From: Billgrantia kenyensis
GTDB taxonomy: Bacteria; Pseudomonadota; Gammaproteobacteria; Pseudomonadales; Halomonadaceae
Direction: 5' to 3'
NCBI RefSeq assembly: GCF_013697085.1
Contig: NZ_JACEFT010000013.1
Location: 55,544 to 119,543, forward strand
Length of the DNA stretch: 64,000 bases
Under the pieces are notes generated by a model. It saw only the letters and a list, made by a program, of their open reading frames with translations, had not been told where the DNA came from and searched no databases. Shown here one piece after another: positions 35,591 through 44,700 of this stretch. The stretch's first letter is position 1. Each line of letters opens with the position of its first letter. The translations under genes and the position numbers were made by a program.

Positions 35591-37291
35591 TCACTCATCA
35601 ACAGTGTCCAGCAAGCCATCTGGAACGTCATCGTAGAAACGACAGAAGGGCAATGCCCCTACCAAGGTCACGCTTTGCCTGGCTCGCGTCATGGCTACAT
35701 AAAGCACACGACGTAGCAGGCTGCACTCTTGCGCCATATCTTCTTCGGCAACATTTTCAAGCAGCCGTCCAGGGTACTGTGTGTCATGTAGCCCCATGAT
35801 CACGACGTGATCGAACTCGAGCCCCTTCAACTGGTGGTAAGTAGTGACGACGACGCCACCGTTGAAGCTTCCCAAACTTGCCCCTTTGGCTTTCTTGACG
35901 CTCATACCCCGTTTTTCCAGAGCCTTCTGAGCTGGGAAAAGCTGGCGCGCAAACGGCACGACAACCGCCACCGTCGTGGTGCGCAGTCGTTTGTAGTTCG
36001 CTGCGATGAAGTCATACCCTTTCTCATAAGCCTCCCGAGGGCTGGAAGAAATGAGCAATTTGACCTTGTCGCCATTTTTATCCGGGCGAACCGGCTCCAG
36101 ATAGTCCTCGCTAAGGGCTACATCATTACCCGCCAAGAGCAGCTCTGCGACATCCATGATCTGCCGAGTAGTGCGGTGGCTCGCGGAAAGGCGCCGTGAC
36201 CTACCACCAACCACCTGAATGCCGACGGAAGACCAGGTAAAGCTGCGCCGGTAGATCTTCTGTGCAAGATCGCCAGCCATGCTGAGGGAAACACGAGGAA
36301 TCTTCGCGGCTATCAATAGCCAGCTCTTGTCGAAGTCTTGAACCTCATCGATCATCAGGTGGTCATATCGAAGCTCTTCGGGAAGTTCTCCTCCACTTTC
36401 CAGCATGGCATGAAGCAGTACGCCAGCAGGGTTGTCGTAATCCTGTTGGCGAGTCTCCTCCAGCCACTCTAGATAAAGCTCGTAAACACACCAGACAAAA
36501 CGCCGGTCTTCCTGAGTCACGCGGATTGACGTGCCTCGTCCAGTTCTCTCGACTGTCAGATACTCATCCAGGCGTGTGATGTGCTGACCGAAAAGCCAGG
36601 CGATTTCCTCACCCCACCAGCCGATCAAGGCCGCATTATCGCCAAGCTCATAGAAACGATGCTTGCCGACCTCAGCTTCCGCCTCCTTCAGCAACACCTT
36701 CAGCTGCTCAGAACGCCGCTTGCTGTCTACCCAACCGGCAAACTCAAACCCCATCGCTTTGGCGGCACCACGGGACCATTCATGAAAAGTCTTGATATCG
36801 ATGTCGCCTTTCATGCCCGCCTCGCGAAAGGCTTTCTTGACGTAAGCGCACAGGGCAGAATTGTATGTCAAAAAAAGCAGTGAGCCCTTGTTCGTGGCTG
36901 ATACGATTTTGCCGGCCCGAGCAGCCAATACGGTGGTCTTTCCGCTACCCGCCTGGCCACGTATCAACAGATGCTGGCTTGGATCCAGATCGATGACGGC
37001 CTGCTGCTCCGGCGTAAAAACTATGCTCGGCTTGGCAGGCACCTCTGACGCCGGTTCATCCTCCGAAACTTGCTTTTCACCGCCTTTCGCCCTGCTTCTC
37101 TCCAGCGACCACTGATGAAGAAGGTTCTTGCGCGCGACTCCTTCGCCTTGCAGACGATAGAGGACGGTATTGACGTCGCTACGATCCACATGCTTGCCAA
37201 ATTCATCGGCCAGTATCGTTGCCAATTTCCTTGCCTTGACCGGCGCATGCAGCTCAAGCAATTTAATAATCTGCTTTTCCAGAGCACTCAT
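35591..37291 (-). CDS. UvrD/Rep-type SF1 helicase linked to the hsd operon
   Basis: 566 residues. The start at 37291 (MSALEKQIIK) follows GAAGGG. The first 60 residues resemble a winged-helix (LELHAPVKARKLATILADEFG, VNTVLYRLQGEGV). An SF1 helicase core follows: Walker A GQAGSGKTT near 110, Walker B MIDEVQDFDKSW near 315, then TYHQLKGLEFDHVVIMG near 490 and RRVLYVAMTRARQSVTLVG near 535. It lacks the 2B domain size of UvrD. It begins 48 bp after hsdS on the same strand, so it probably belongs to the restriction operon. GC is visibly lower than in the neighbouring housekeeping genes, suggesting transfer. Its role may be anti-phage or accessory. Confidence 0.85.
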   Translation of the reverse strand: MSALEKQIIKLLELHAPVKARKLATILADEFGKHVDRSDVNTVLYRLQGEGVARKNLLHQWSLERSRAKGGEKQVSEDEPASEVPAKPSIVFTPEQQAVIDLDPSQHLLIRGQAGSGKTTVLAARAGKIVSATNKGSLLFLTYNSALCAYVKKAFREAGMKGDIDIKTFHEWSRGAAKAMGFEFAGWVDSKRRSEQLKVLLKEAEAEVGKHRFYELGDNAALIGWWGEEIAWLFGQHITRLDEYLTVERTGRGTSIRVTQEDRRFVWCVYELYLEWLEETRQQDYDNPAGVLLHAMLESGGELPEELRYDHLMIDEVQDFDKSWLLIAAKIPRVSLSMAGDLAQKIYRRSFTWSSVGIQVVGGRSRRLSASHRTTRQIMDVAELLLAGNDVALSEDYLEPVRPDKNGDKVKLLISSSPREAYEKGYDFIAANYKRLRTTTVAVVVPFARQLFPAQKALEKRGMSVKKAKGASLGSFNGGVVVTTYHQLKGLEFDHVVIMGLHDTQYPGRLLENVAEEDMAQECSLLRRVLYVAMTRARQSVTLVGALPFCRFYDDVPDGLLDTVDE

Positions 37292-37339
37292 CGCAATAAA
37301 CCCTTCGTCAAATAAATAATTAAAATAATGATCCAAAAA

Positions 37340-38710
37340 TCAGACCGGCAAAGAGGTCTGTTTATCCTTCCTGCCACTTCGCACGCCCGGGGGCTTCTCT
37401 TTCTCCGCCTTGATCCGCTCCAGCAACGCCATGGCAGAATTCTCGCCGCTGATCAATTCGGGGTGGGCCTCGCGCCATTCGGCGGTCAGCTCGCCGCGAA
37501 AGGCCTTGGCGAGGATGGACTGGGTCAGCTTGTTGACGCGGGCCTGAGCGTTCTTGACCTGCTGCTCGATCTGGTCGGCAAAGGCGAAAAGTTGATTGAC
37601 GCGGCGGATGATTTCAGCCTGCTCTTCAATATGAGGAAGCGGTATAACACAGCTCTTCACGTCCTTCTGATTGATGCTTGCTTGGTTCACCGCATGCTTA
37701 GCCTTACCGACGAGCTGACGCTTCACAGGCCTGCTACTAAGACAACGCATTACATACTCTTGAATAGATTTTTCGGGATCAACAGAAAAACGCATAATAT
37801 TACTTTCGAATACCGCATCTTCGGGAACATGCCTCACCAGAGCACACTTCCCCAAATACTCAATACTATTCACCCGATTTATTAAAATATCTCCAGAATT
37901 GACCCGCCACTTTTCAAGCTCTTCGCAAGAAATCCCCAGGCGCTTCATCCCAGACCAAGAGACCAATTCCCCATCATAGAAGCCATCAATTCGAATTATT
38001 CTCACTCCCTCGCCATAAGCACTTGATGGCTTATAAATACCATTCTGAGGCCCTTTATTAATCAAGCTACCTAGCTCAACCTCAATGGCAGGGTGCAGTC
38101 TCTTTTCTTTCCGCCATTGCTCTGTCATCCTCCCACTCACCGCAGCCGCCAGCACTGACTGCCGAAACCGCTTGAGAATGGCAGGGATGGTATCCAGGCG
38201 GGCTTTCAAATGATTGACCTGGGCCAGCAGCTCATCCAGCTTATCGGCGATGGCTTTTTGCTCTTCCAACGGTGGCAAGGCGAAAGGAAGCCCCTTGATA
38301 AATCCACCTGATACGGCCTTGAATGTTGAGCCTGTACCTTGCTGACTCATCCAAGGCTCAATAGCCCGGAAATAATAGAGCAAATATTTCCTGCCCACCC
38401 CAAGTGAAGCCCTCACTGCCGACAGTCCTCGGCCAATACAAACTTCTTGGTCGGCTACATTTGTTGGTCCGACAGGTGCACGGACCGACAAGAGAACATC
38501 ACCAGGCAGCGCCATCTTCTTTGGCTGGGTGCAAAACTTCTTAGGCTTGGGATTCAGCTCGCCAAACTCAGCCTTCCCTTGAAAGAAGGGAACCCCATCA
38601 CCAGCCTGATTAACGAACTCTCCTGACGGCGACTGTCCCATCACCACTTCTGTTACTTCGTGCAAAGGAACAATCTTCCATGCTACAGGCACCGAGAGCT
38701 TGAGCGTCAT
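37340..38710 (-). CDS. hsdS: Type I restriction enzyme specificity subunit
   Basis: 456 residues. Two target-recognition domains (about 10-165 and 230-390) are joined by conserved helical spacers (LEEQKAIADKLDELLAQVNHLKARL near 155, and HIEEQAEIIRRVNQLFAFADQIEQQV near 370). Each domain reads half of a bipartite DNA target, and HsdS positions HsdM and HsdR. The second recognition domain (about 37.7-38.1 kb) is strongly AT-rich compared with the rest, as expected for domains exchanged by recombination. The start overlaps the hsdM stop by four bases. Confidence 0.95.
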   Translation of the reverse strand: MTLKLSVPVAWKIVPLHEVTEVVMGQSPSGEFVNQAGDGVPFFQGKAEFGELNPKPKKFCTQPKKMALPGDVLLSVRAPVGPTNVADQEVCIGRGLSAVRASLGVGRKYLLYYFRAIEPWMSQQGTGSTFKAVSGGFIKGLPFALPPLEEQKAIADKLDELLAQVNHLKARLDTIPAILKRFRQSVLAAAVSGRMTEQWRKEKRLHPAIEVELGSLINKGPQNGIYKPSSAYGEGVRIIRIDGFYDGELVSWSGMKRLGISCEELEKWRVNSGDILINRVNSIEYLGKCALVRHVPEDAVFESNIMRFSVDPEKSIQEYVMRCLSSRPVKRQLVGKAKHAVNQASINQKDVKSCVIPLPHIEEQAEIIRRVNQLFAFADQIEQQVKNAQARVNKLTQSILAKAFRGELTAEWREAHPELISGENSAMALLERIKAEKEKPPGVRSGRKDKQTSLPV

Positions 38711-40350
38711 GCCGTCACCTCATCACTACCGGCGTCATCCTCCAGCCCCAGCACCTCGGCCAGCAGCCGCTTTTGGGCGGCAGCTTCGTCCTGGCTGCCG
38801 AGGGCGACCATCAGCCCGTCGAGTTCGCGCAGCGCCTCGGTCAGCTCGCTCATGGCCTCGGCGGCTAGCACGTCGGGCTCGGGCAGGTTCTCGGCGGCCA
38901 GGCTATCGGCGTCCTTGAGCCAGGTGATATCCAGCGAGTCGCCCTTGGTGTCGCGGATCCACTCGCGGCTGAACTTGCGCCAGCGAGAGGTCTGCAGCTT
39001 GTCGTCCACTCCAGCGTTCGCATCATCGGTGCCAGCAGCCCGGTCGGCTTCTATCTCCTCGGCGCCGAAGCTCCAGTCACCCTCCTCTCGAGCTGCCAGC
39101 TGCTCGCCCAGGGCGTCACTGCCCATGGGGTTGTAGCACTGCTCGAAGGGCTTGAGGTGGGCCTCGGTGAAGGGGGTGCGCTTGCCGAAACTCGGCATGT
39201 TGGTGCGCAGATCATAGACCCATACGCTGTCGGTACAGCCTTCATCCTGATGCGGGTTCTCGGCAGTACCGCGAGTGAAGAACAGCACGTTGGTCTTCAC
39301 GCCCTGAGCGTAGAAGATCCCGGTGGGCAGGCGCAGGATGGTGTGCAGGTGGCACTTCTCCATCAGGTCGCGACGAATCTCGGTGCCCTGCCCCGCCTCG
39401 AACAGCACGTTGTCGGGCAACACCACGGCAGCGCGGCCGCCGGGCTTGAGCCCACGGTAGATATGCTGCAGGAAGGCGAGCTGCTTGTTACTGGTGCGGA
39501 AGGTGAGGTCGTCGCGGGTAATGCTGGCCTCGCCACCCTTGGCGGTACCGAAGGGCGGATTGGCGAGTACCACATCGGCTCGGGGCAGCGCCTTGCCGGC
39601 CTCGCCCAAGGCATTGCCCAGGTGCACCACGCCTTCGTCGTCGCCTTCCATGCCGTGCAGCAAGCAGTTCATCAGCGCCAGCCGCCGAGTGCCCGGCACC
39701 AGTTCGATGCCGACGAAGGCCTTGAGCTTCTGGAAGGCCTGGGCCTTGGCGTCGAGATCAAAGAGTTCGTCGGTCTGCTGCTTGATATAGGCGTCGGCGG
39801 CAATCAGGAAGCCTGCCGTACCGGCGGCAGGGTCCTGTATCGTCTCGCCATGCCGGGGACGGATGCAACGCACCATGGCGTTGATCAGCGCCCGGGGGGT
39901 GAAGTACTGGCCGGCACCGGACTTGGTCTCGTTGGCGTTCTTTTCCAGCAGCCCTTCGTAGAGATCACCCAGGCCGTCACGCTGGGCGCTGAACCAGTCG
40001 ATGCGGTCCAGGTCTCGGATCAGCTGTTCGAGGTGGCGCGGCTCACGCAGGCGGGTCTGGGCGTCCGTATAGATGGCGGCAATCAGCCGGTCTTCGCTCT
40101 TCGAGAGGTCGAGCAGCATCTGCTTGTAGTAGTTGAGCAGCTCCAGGCCCGAGCGGCTGGTCAGCTGCGGCCAGCGCGCCCACTCCGGCAGGGCATGGGC
40201 ATTGAGCAGTCCGGCCTGGGTGTTCTCGTACTCCATCTTGAGGAAGAGCAGCAGCACCAGTTCGGTGACGTAGTCGGAGTAGTTGATGCCGTCGTCACGC
40301 AGTACGTCGCAGAGGTTCCACAGCTTCTGGACGATGTCATTCTGGGTCAT
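38707..40350 (-). CDS. hsdM: Type I restriction enzyme methyltransferase subunit
   Basis: 547 residues. N6-adenine methyltransferase with an N-terminal helical HsdM_N domain (1-130), SAM-binding motif near 180 (DPAAGTAGFLIAADAY) and catalytic NPPFG near residue 262. It methylates the target adenine in both strands to protect host DNA. The C-terminal 100 residues are helical, for HsdS contact. Overlaps fic at its start and hsdS at its end by four bases each, so fic-hsdM-hsdS are translationally coupled. Confidence 0.96.
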   Translation of the reverse strand: MTQNDIVQKLWNLCDVLRDDGINYSDYVTELVLLLFLKMEYENTQAGLLNAHALPEWARWPQLTSRSGLELLNYYKQMLLDLSKSEDRLIAAIYTDAQTRLREPRHLEQLIRDLDRIDWFSAQRDGLGDLYEGLLEKNANETKSGAGQYFTPRALINAMVRCIRPRHGETIQDPAAGTAGFLIAADAYIKQQTDELFDLDAKAQAFQKLKAFVGIELVPGTRRLALMNCLLHGMEGDDEGVVHLGNALGEAGKALPRADVVLANPPFGTAKGGEASITRDDLTFRTSNKQLAFLQHIYRGLKPGGRAAVVLPDNVLFEAGQGTEIRRDLMEKCHLHTILRLPTGIFYAQGVKTNVLFFTRGTAENPHQDEGCTDSVWVYDLRTNMPSFGKRTPFTEAHLKPFEQCYNPMGSDALGEQLAAREEGDWSFGAEEIEADRAAGTDDANAGVDDKLQTSRWRKFSREWIRDTKGDSLDITWLKDADSLAAENLPEPDVLAAEAMSELTEALRELDGLMVALGSQDEAAAQKRLLAEVLGLEDDAGSDEVTA

Positions 40351-41507
40351 GAGGGGTCCTGATTGAGAATGTCGATATAGGCACGGTAGGCGTAGATTCG
40401 ATTACGCTTTTGTCCTGTAAGCTCATTGACGATGCCGAGCTCTTTTTCTAAGGCGTTGAGCAGCTTGCCGACCGTCGCGGGTGTCAGGCCCGTGCGCTGA
40501 CATAAATGACTGATGTTGGCGATGGGCTGCTGGAATAACGCATCCAGCAAGAGGCCTGCCGAGCCGGCCTGACGACCAAGCCCTGCCAGGCGGGCCTTGT
40601 CCTGCTCCCGCAGCTGGTTGAGCTGCTGGGCGGTAGCCACTGCCTGAGTGGCCGTATGGGCAACGGCATCCACGAAGAAAAGCAGCCAAGCCTCCCAGTC
40701 GCCGGTGACTCGTACCTGCTGTAGCCGCTCGTAGTAGGTCTGCCGATGCTGCTTGAAGAATACCGAGAGATAAAGCAGTGGCTCCTTGAGAATGCCGGCC
40801 TCTACCAGAATCAACGGAATCAGCAGGCGCCCCAGGCGCCCATTGCCATCCATGAAGGGGTGGATGGTCTCGAACTGCACATGGGTCAGGGCGGCCTTGA
40901 CCAGCGGGTCCGTCGCCTCGGGAATGTCGTTGATGAAGCGCTCGAGCGCCGCCCAGCATTCGGCAAGATGCTGAGGCGGCGGCGGAACGAAAACCGCCTC
41001 GTCGGGGCGATGCCCCCCCAGCCACACCTGGTTGCTGCGAAACGCTCCCGGCCCCCGGTGTATACCGCGCCCCGAGGTCATAAGCGCGGTGTGCATCTCC
41101 ATGATCAGTCGATGGCTGATGGGATATCCCTCACGTATGCGCTGCACGCCGAGCGTCAGCGCATTCACGTAGCAGGAGACTTCCTGCACATCATCCATGG
41201 GCACGCCCGGCATGCCCTCCATCTCGTAGAGCATCAGGTCGCTGAGAGAGGACTGGGTGCCCTCGATTTGCGACGACATGACAGCTTCCTTGCGCACATA
41301 GCTGTAGAGAAACAGTGAGGCTTCAGGCAGCAGGGTGCTGATGGCATCAAGGCGTCCAAGAGAGAGCATGGCGTGGTTAATGCGCTGCTGTAGCTTGCCA
41401 TCCAGCGTCAGGGGCGGCTGGGGTGGAAGCGGATCAGGCAAGAACGCCTGGCAGCGCACCCCACCAGCAATGCTGTCTACATAGTGACCTGTCAGCCCGC
41501 GATCCAT
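40347..41507 (-). CDS. Fic family AMPylase with N-terminal inhibitory motif and wHTH
   Basis: 386 residues. The Fic core holds HPFMDGNGRLGRLL near residue 216, with all catalytic residues (His, Asp, Asn, Arg). An N-terminal helix bears SSQIEG near 80, matching the class II inhibitory motif (S/T)xxxE(G/N), so the enzyme should be auto-inhibited. A winged-helix segment lies at the C-terminus (LCQRTGLTPATVGKLLNALEKELGI, about 330-355), which could bind DNA. It sits between hsdR and hsdM and overlaps hsdM by four bases. Targets are unknown; autoregulation through the AT-rich inverted repeat just upstream is plausible. Confidence 0.9.
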   Translation of the reverse strand: MDRGLTGHYVDSIAGGVRCQAFLPDPLPPQPPLTLDGKLQQRINHAMLSLGRLDAISTLLPEASLFLYSYVRKEAVMSSQIEGTQSSLSDLMLYEMEGMPGVPMDDVQEVSCYVNALTLGVQRIREGYPISHRLIMEMHTALMTSGRGIHRGPGAFRSNQVWLGGHRPDEAVFVPPPPQHLAECWAALERFINDIPEATDPLVKAALTHVQFETIHPFMDGNGRLGRLLIPLILVEAGILKEPLLYLSVFFKQHRQTYYERLQQVRVTGDWEAWLLFFVDAVAHTATQAVATAQQLNQLREQDKARLAGLGRQAGSAGLLLDALFQQPIANISHLCQRTGLTPATVGKLLNALEKELGIVNELTGQKRNRIYAYRAYIDILNQDPS

Positions 41508-41525
41508 GGATTCACCTGGGGGTCG

Positions 41526-41554
41526 ATTAAAATAAGGATGCGGCTTATTTTAAT
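41526..41554. promoter_or_regulatory. AT-rich inverted repeat upstream of fic
   Basis: ATTAAAATAAG and CTTATTTTAAT are perfect 11-base arms around GATGCGG, 19 bp before the fic start. A further partial copy (AAAATAAG) follows at 41569. Placement at the promoter suggests an operator, perhaps for the wHTH domain of Fic itself. Confidence 0.55.
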
Positions 41555-41613
41555 TTGTAGCTGAAAATAAAATAAGACCCTGCGCTATTTTACTTTCGCG
41601 CTCTCCTTGCCTG

Positions 41614-41695
41614 CCGATATGTCGACGCCATCGACATGTTCCGGGAACATGTCGAAAAAAACGCATTTCGTAAACATGTCACGGCGATATGTCGA
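41614..41695. promoter_or_regulatory. Cluster of ATGTCGA boxes between hsdR and fic
   Basis: ATGTCGA occurs at 41619, 41649 and 41689, inverted as TCGACAT at 41631, with a degenerate copy ATGTCAC at 41676. Two pairs form palindromes: ATGTCGA-CGCCA-TCGACAT, and 12-bp perfect arms TCGACATGTTCC/GGAACATGTCGA at 41631-41655. The 11-mer CGATATGTCGA is repeated at 41615 and 41685. Reads as a multi-site operator in the 200-bp gap. Confidence 0.6.
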
Positions 41696-41708
41696 TGGCA
41701 TGGACGCG

Positions 41709-44700
41709 TCAGCTCGCTTCCCATAGCGAGTCGTTGAGGGCATCCAGCACCTCATCGAGATGGTTGCCGAGCACGGCGTCGAGCTGCTGCAGGCCACCGT
41801 GATCGGCGAAGCGCTGGTTGATGAAGGCCCGGTCGAGCACCACTTCATGAGTGAGCTGCCTGGCCAGGCGGTCGAGCCATTTGCGCTGGCTGGGCGTCCA
41901 GCGATGCAGAGCATAGATGCGCTGCATGGCCTCGCGCACCCGCTGCTCGAAGGGAATCAGCGCCTCGCCCAGGGCGGCACGGCGGATGTGACCGACGATG
42001 CTGGCCGCGATCTCCTGGTTGGTCGCGTTGCGCCAAGCGCTTTCCAGAGCGGCTTCACTGTAGCCGGCGCCGTCCAGCAGCAGGCGCACTTCCTTGAGCG
42101 TCTCGCGAGTTAGGTCTCGGGGGCGGTTGACCACGACACTCAGCGCCACGGATTCATTCAACTGGTTCTTGATGAAGTCATCGAAGCTCTCTAGATAGTC
42201 GGCGGGTTTCTCGTGTACGCCGTAGCTCTGGCTACGCTCGAGCAGTTCGTCCTTGCCTTCGTAGACCAAGGGCATGCGCTCACTGCCGATCAGCTGCTTC
42301 ACCTCAACTACCTGGGCCAGCAGACCGGCATGTTGGCGCAGGAAGTCGGCAGCGGGCTTGGGGCCGAGTTCGTGCAGGTGCTTATGCAGTTTCTGCGGCG
42401 CCACGCCCCAGCTCTCTTCGAGCTGCTCCAGCAGTTGGCGAACGTCCTCACGGCTCTCGGCACGCTTGCCGGCCTTGCGCATTACCCTCATCAGCTTCTG
42501 GCTGAGCTGATCGAGCAGATCGTCGGCGTGGCTGAACCCTTCCCGTTCGCCAGGCACCTCCAGGGCGCGCTCCAGCTGCTCAGGGTCGATGAGTTCATCG
42601 TGGAGTTGCTCCAGCGTGATACCGGGGTCCTTCACCAGCGGCTGCATGGTGTTGACGGCTGCCAGCGCGGCGTAGATATCCACCGGGTCATAGATGAAGA
42701 AGACGGTTTTGCCGATCTCGTCGCAGCGGCGCGTGGCGCGGCCGATCATCTGCTCGTAGAGGATGCGCGACTTCACCCGACGCAGGAACACCAGGTGACA
42801 GATGGGCGGCACGTCGATGCCGGTGGTGAGCAGGTCTACGGTAATGGCAATGTTGGGGTACTTGTCGTTCTTGTAGCGACGGATCAGCTCATCCACCTTG
42901 TCGGCCTTGCCGGTGATCTTGGCCACCGCTGCCTGCTTGTAGGCGTCGCCGTACTTGGCGTGGAAGGCTTCGTCCAGCAGACGCTTGACCATGTCGGCAT
43001 GCAGGTCGGTAGCACAGAAAATGAGTGACTTCTCTTCGCCAAAGGGGTCCAGCTCCTCGGCGAGCTGCGCGCAAATGACCTCATTGAAGCCTGGGGTGAT
43101 CACACGACGGTTGAAGGCCTCGACCTCGAAATCGAGCTCATCCTCGAGTTCGGCACTTTCCACCTCGCCGGTACGCGCGTCGACGACACTCACCGCTTCG
43201 CCCTTGGCAAAGTGGATGCCGTGGCGGCTGAGCAGCGTCTCGTAACGGATGGGCGGCTCGTGATCGATGAGCCAGTCGTCAGCCACCGCCTCGCGATAGG
43301 AGTAGGTGAATACCGGGCGACCGAAGATCTCGCTGGTATGCTTCGCCGGGGTCGCGGTGAGCCCGATGCGCACGGCATCGAAGTGCTCCAGAACCTGCCG
43401 GTATCGCGAGAGGTACTGGCCGGCGTCCCGGGTTGCCAGCTCGCCTTCGGTCATTTCCTGATCCAGGGTATAACCGCGGTGAGCCTCGTCGACGATGATA
43501 CAATCGAAGGTGTCCACTGGTGGTGGCTCATCGGCCATGAAGAGTCGGCGTGACATGGCTTGCACGGTAGCCACTTGGACGCGAGTCTCGGCCTCGGCGG
43601 CCATGTCGCCAAGCGTGGCAACGTTGTAGATCTGCGACAGGGTATGGTTCTGTTCCAGTGGCGCCTCGTCGAAGGCATCCAGCGCCTGCTTGCCCAGGGC
43701 GTTGCGATCGACCAGGAACAGGATTCTACGGAAGCGTTCCGTCTTCAGGAAACGGTAGATCAGACCAATGACGGTACGGGTCTTGCCGGTCCCGGTGGCC
43801 ATGGCGAGCAGGGCACGCTGCTCTCCTTCTTGCAAAGCCCCTTCCACGGCGTGAATGGCCCGCTCCTGATAATCGCGCAGGCGCAGGTAGCCAAAACCCT
43901 CTTCGCGCAGCCGCTGCTCTGCCTGGGCGCGACTTCGCTTCAGGCGGTCGAGCAGGCCTTCGGGACTATGAAAATGCGGTAGCGCCCGTGCCAGGTTTCC
44001 CGCCTCACGCACATCGCGAAACCAGATGCCGGATTTCTCGGCGAGCTGCGGCAGGTAAGGCCGGCCATTACAGGAAAAGATAAAGGGTACGTAAAAGTGA
44101 CCGTCCCCCTCATCAGGCCATGCAATGGTGCGCCCTTCCCGCTCCCAGGCGGGTTGGAATTGCCCCTTCGGCGCGAAAGCCCCGGTGAAGCCACGCGAAT
44201 AGCGCTCGGCTTGCCCTAGCTTGCCGGCCACATCGACGTTCTGTCTCTTGGCCTCCACCACGCCGATAGGGACTAGGCCATGGAACAGCACATAATCGGC
44301 TCGCTGGCCATTGGGGAGCTCCCATTCGGCAATAGCCAGATACCTGCCAGCCTCGGGGCGCACGCCCTTCTTCCAGGAAAGCACCTGCGTGTCGGCCTCC
44401 CAGCCGGCCTCCCGAAGCTGCTGGTCGATCAGTAGACGAGTCAGCTCTTCATCCAGCCCCAACTGGACGTTGAGCGCCCGGTTCGCCTGGCCGATGCGAC
44501 GACGCATCGCCTTGGGTGGTTCGCTCTCGGCTCCCTCTCGGGCCTGTTCAGCCAGACGCCGCTGAAATTCCCGCTCGCGTCGCTCGAGCTCGGTCTGATG
44601 GGCTCGTGACTGTTCGGCCAGGGCGCGTGCTTCCTCATCCATGGCCTCGGCCAGCTCGGCGTACTCCTGCTTTTCCCGGGCTTCCAGCTGGGCTAACTTG

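Noticed and set aside
39157..40362. 401-codon frame antisense to hsdM
   Set aside because: Shadow of hsdM; it has no independent features and overlaps the coupled fic-hsdM junction.
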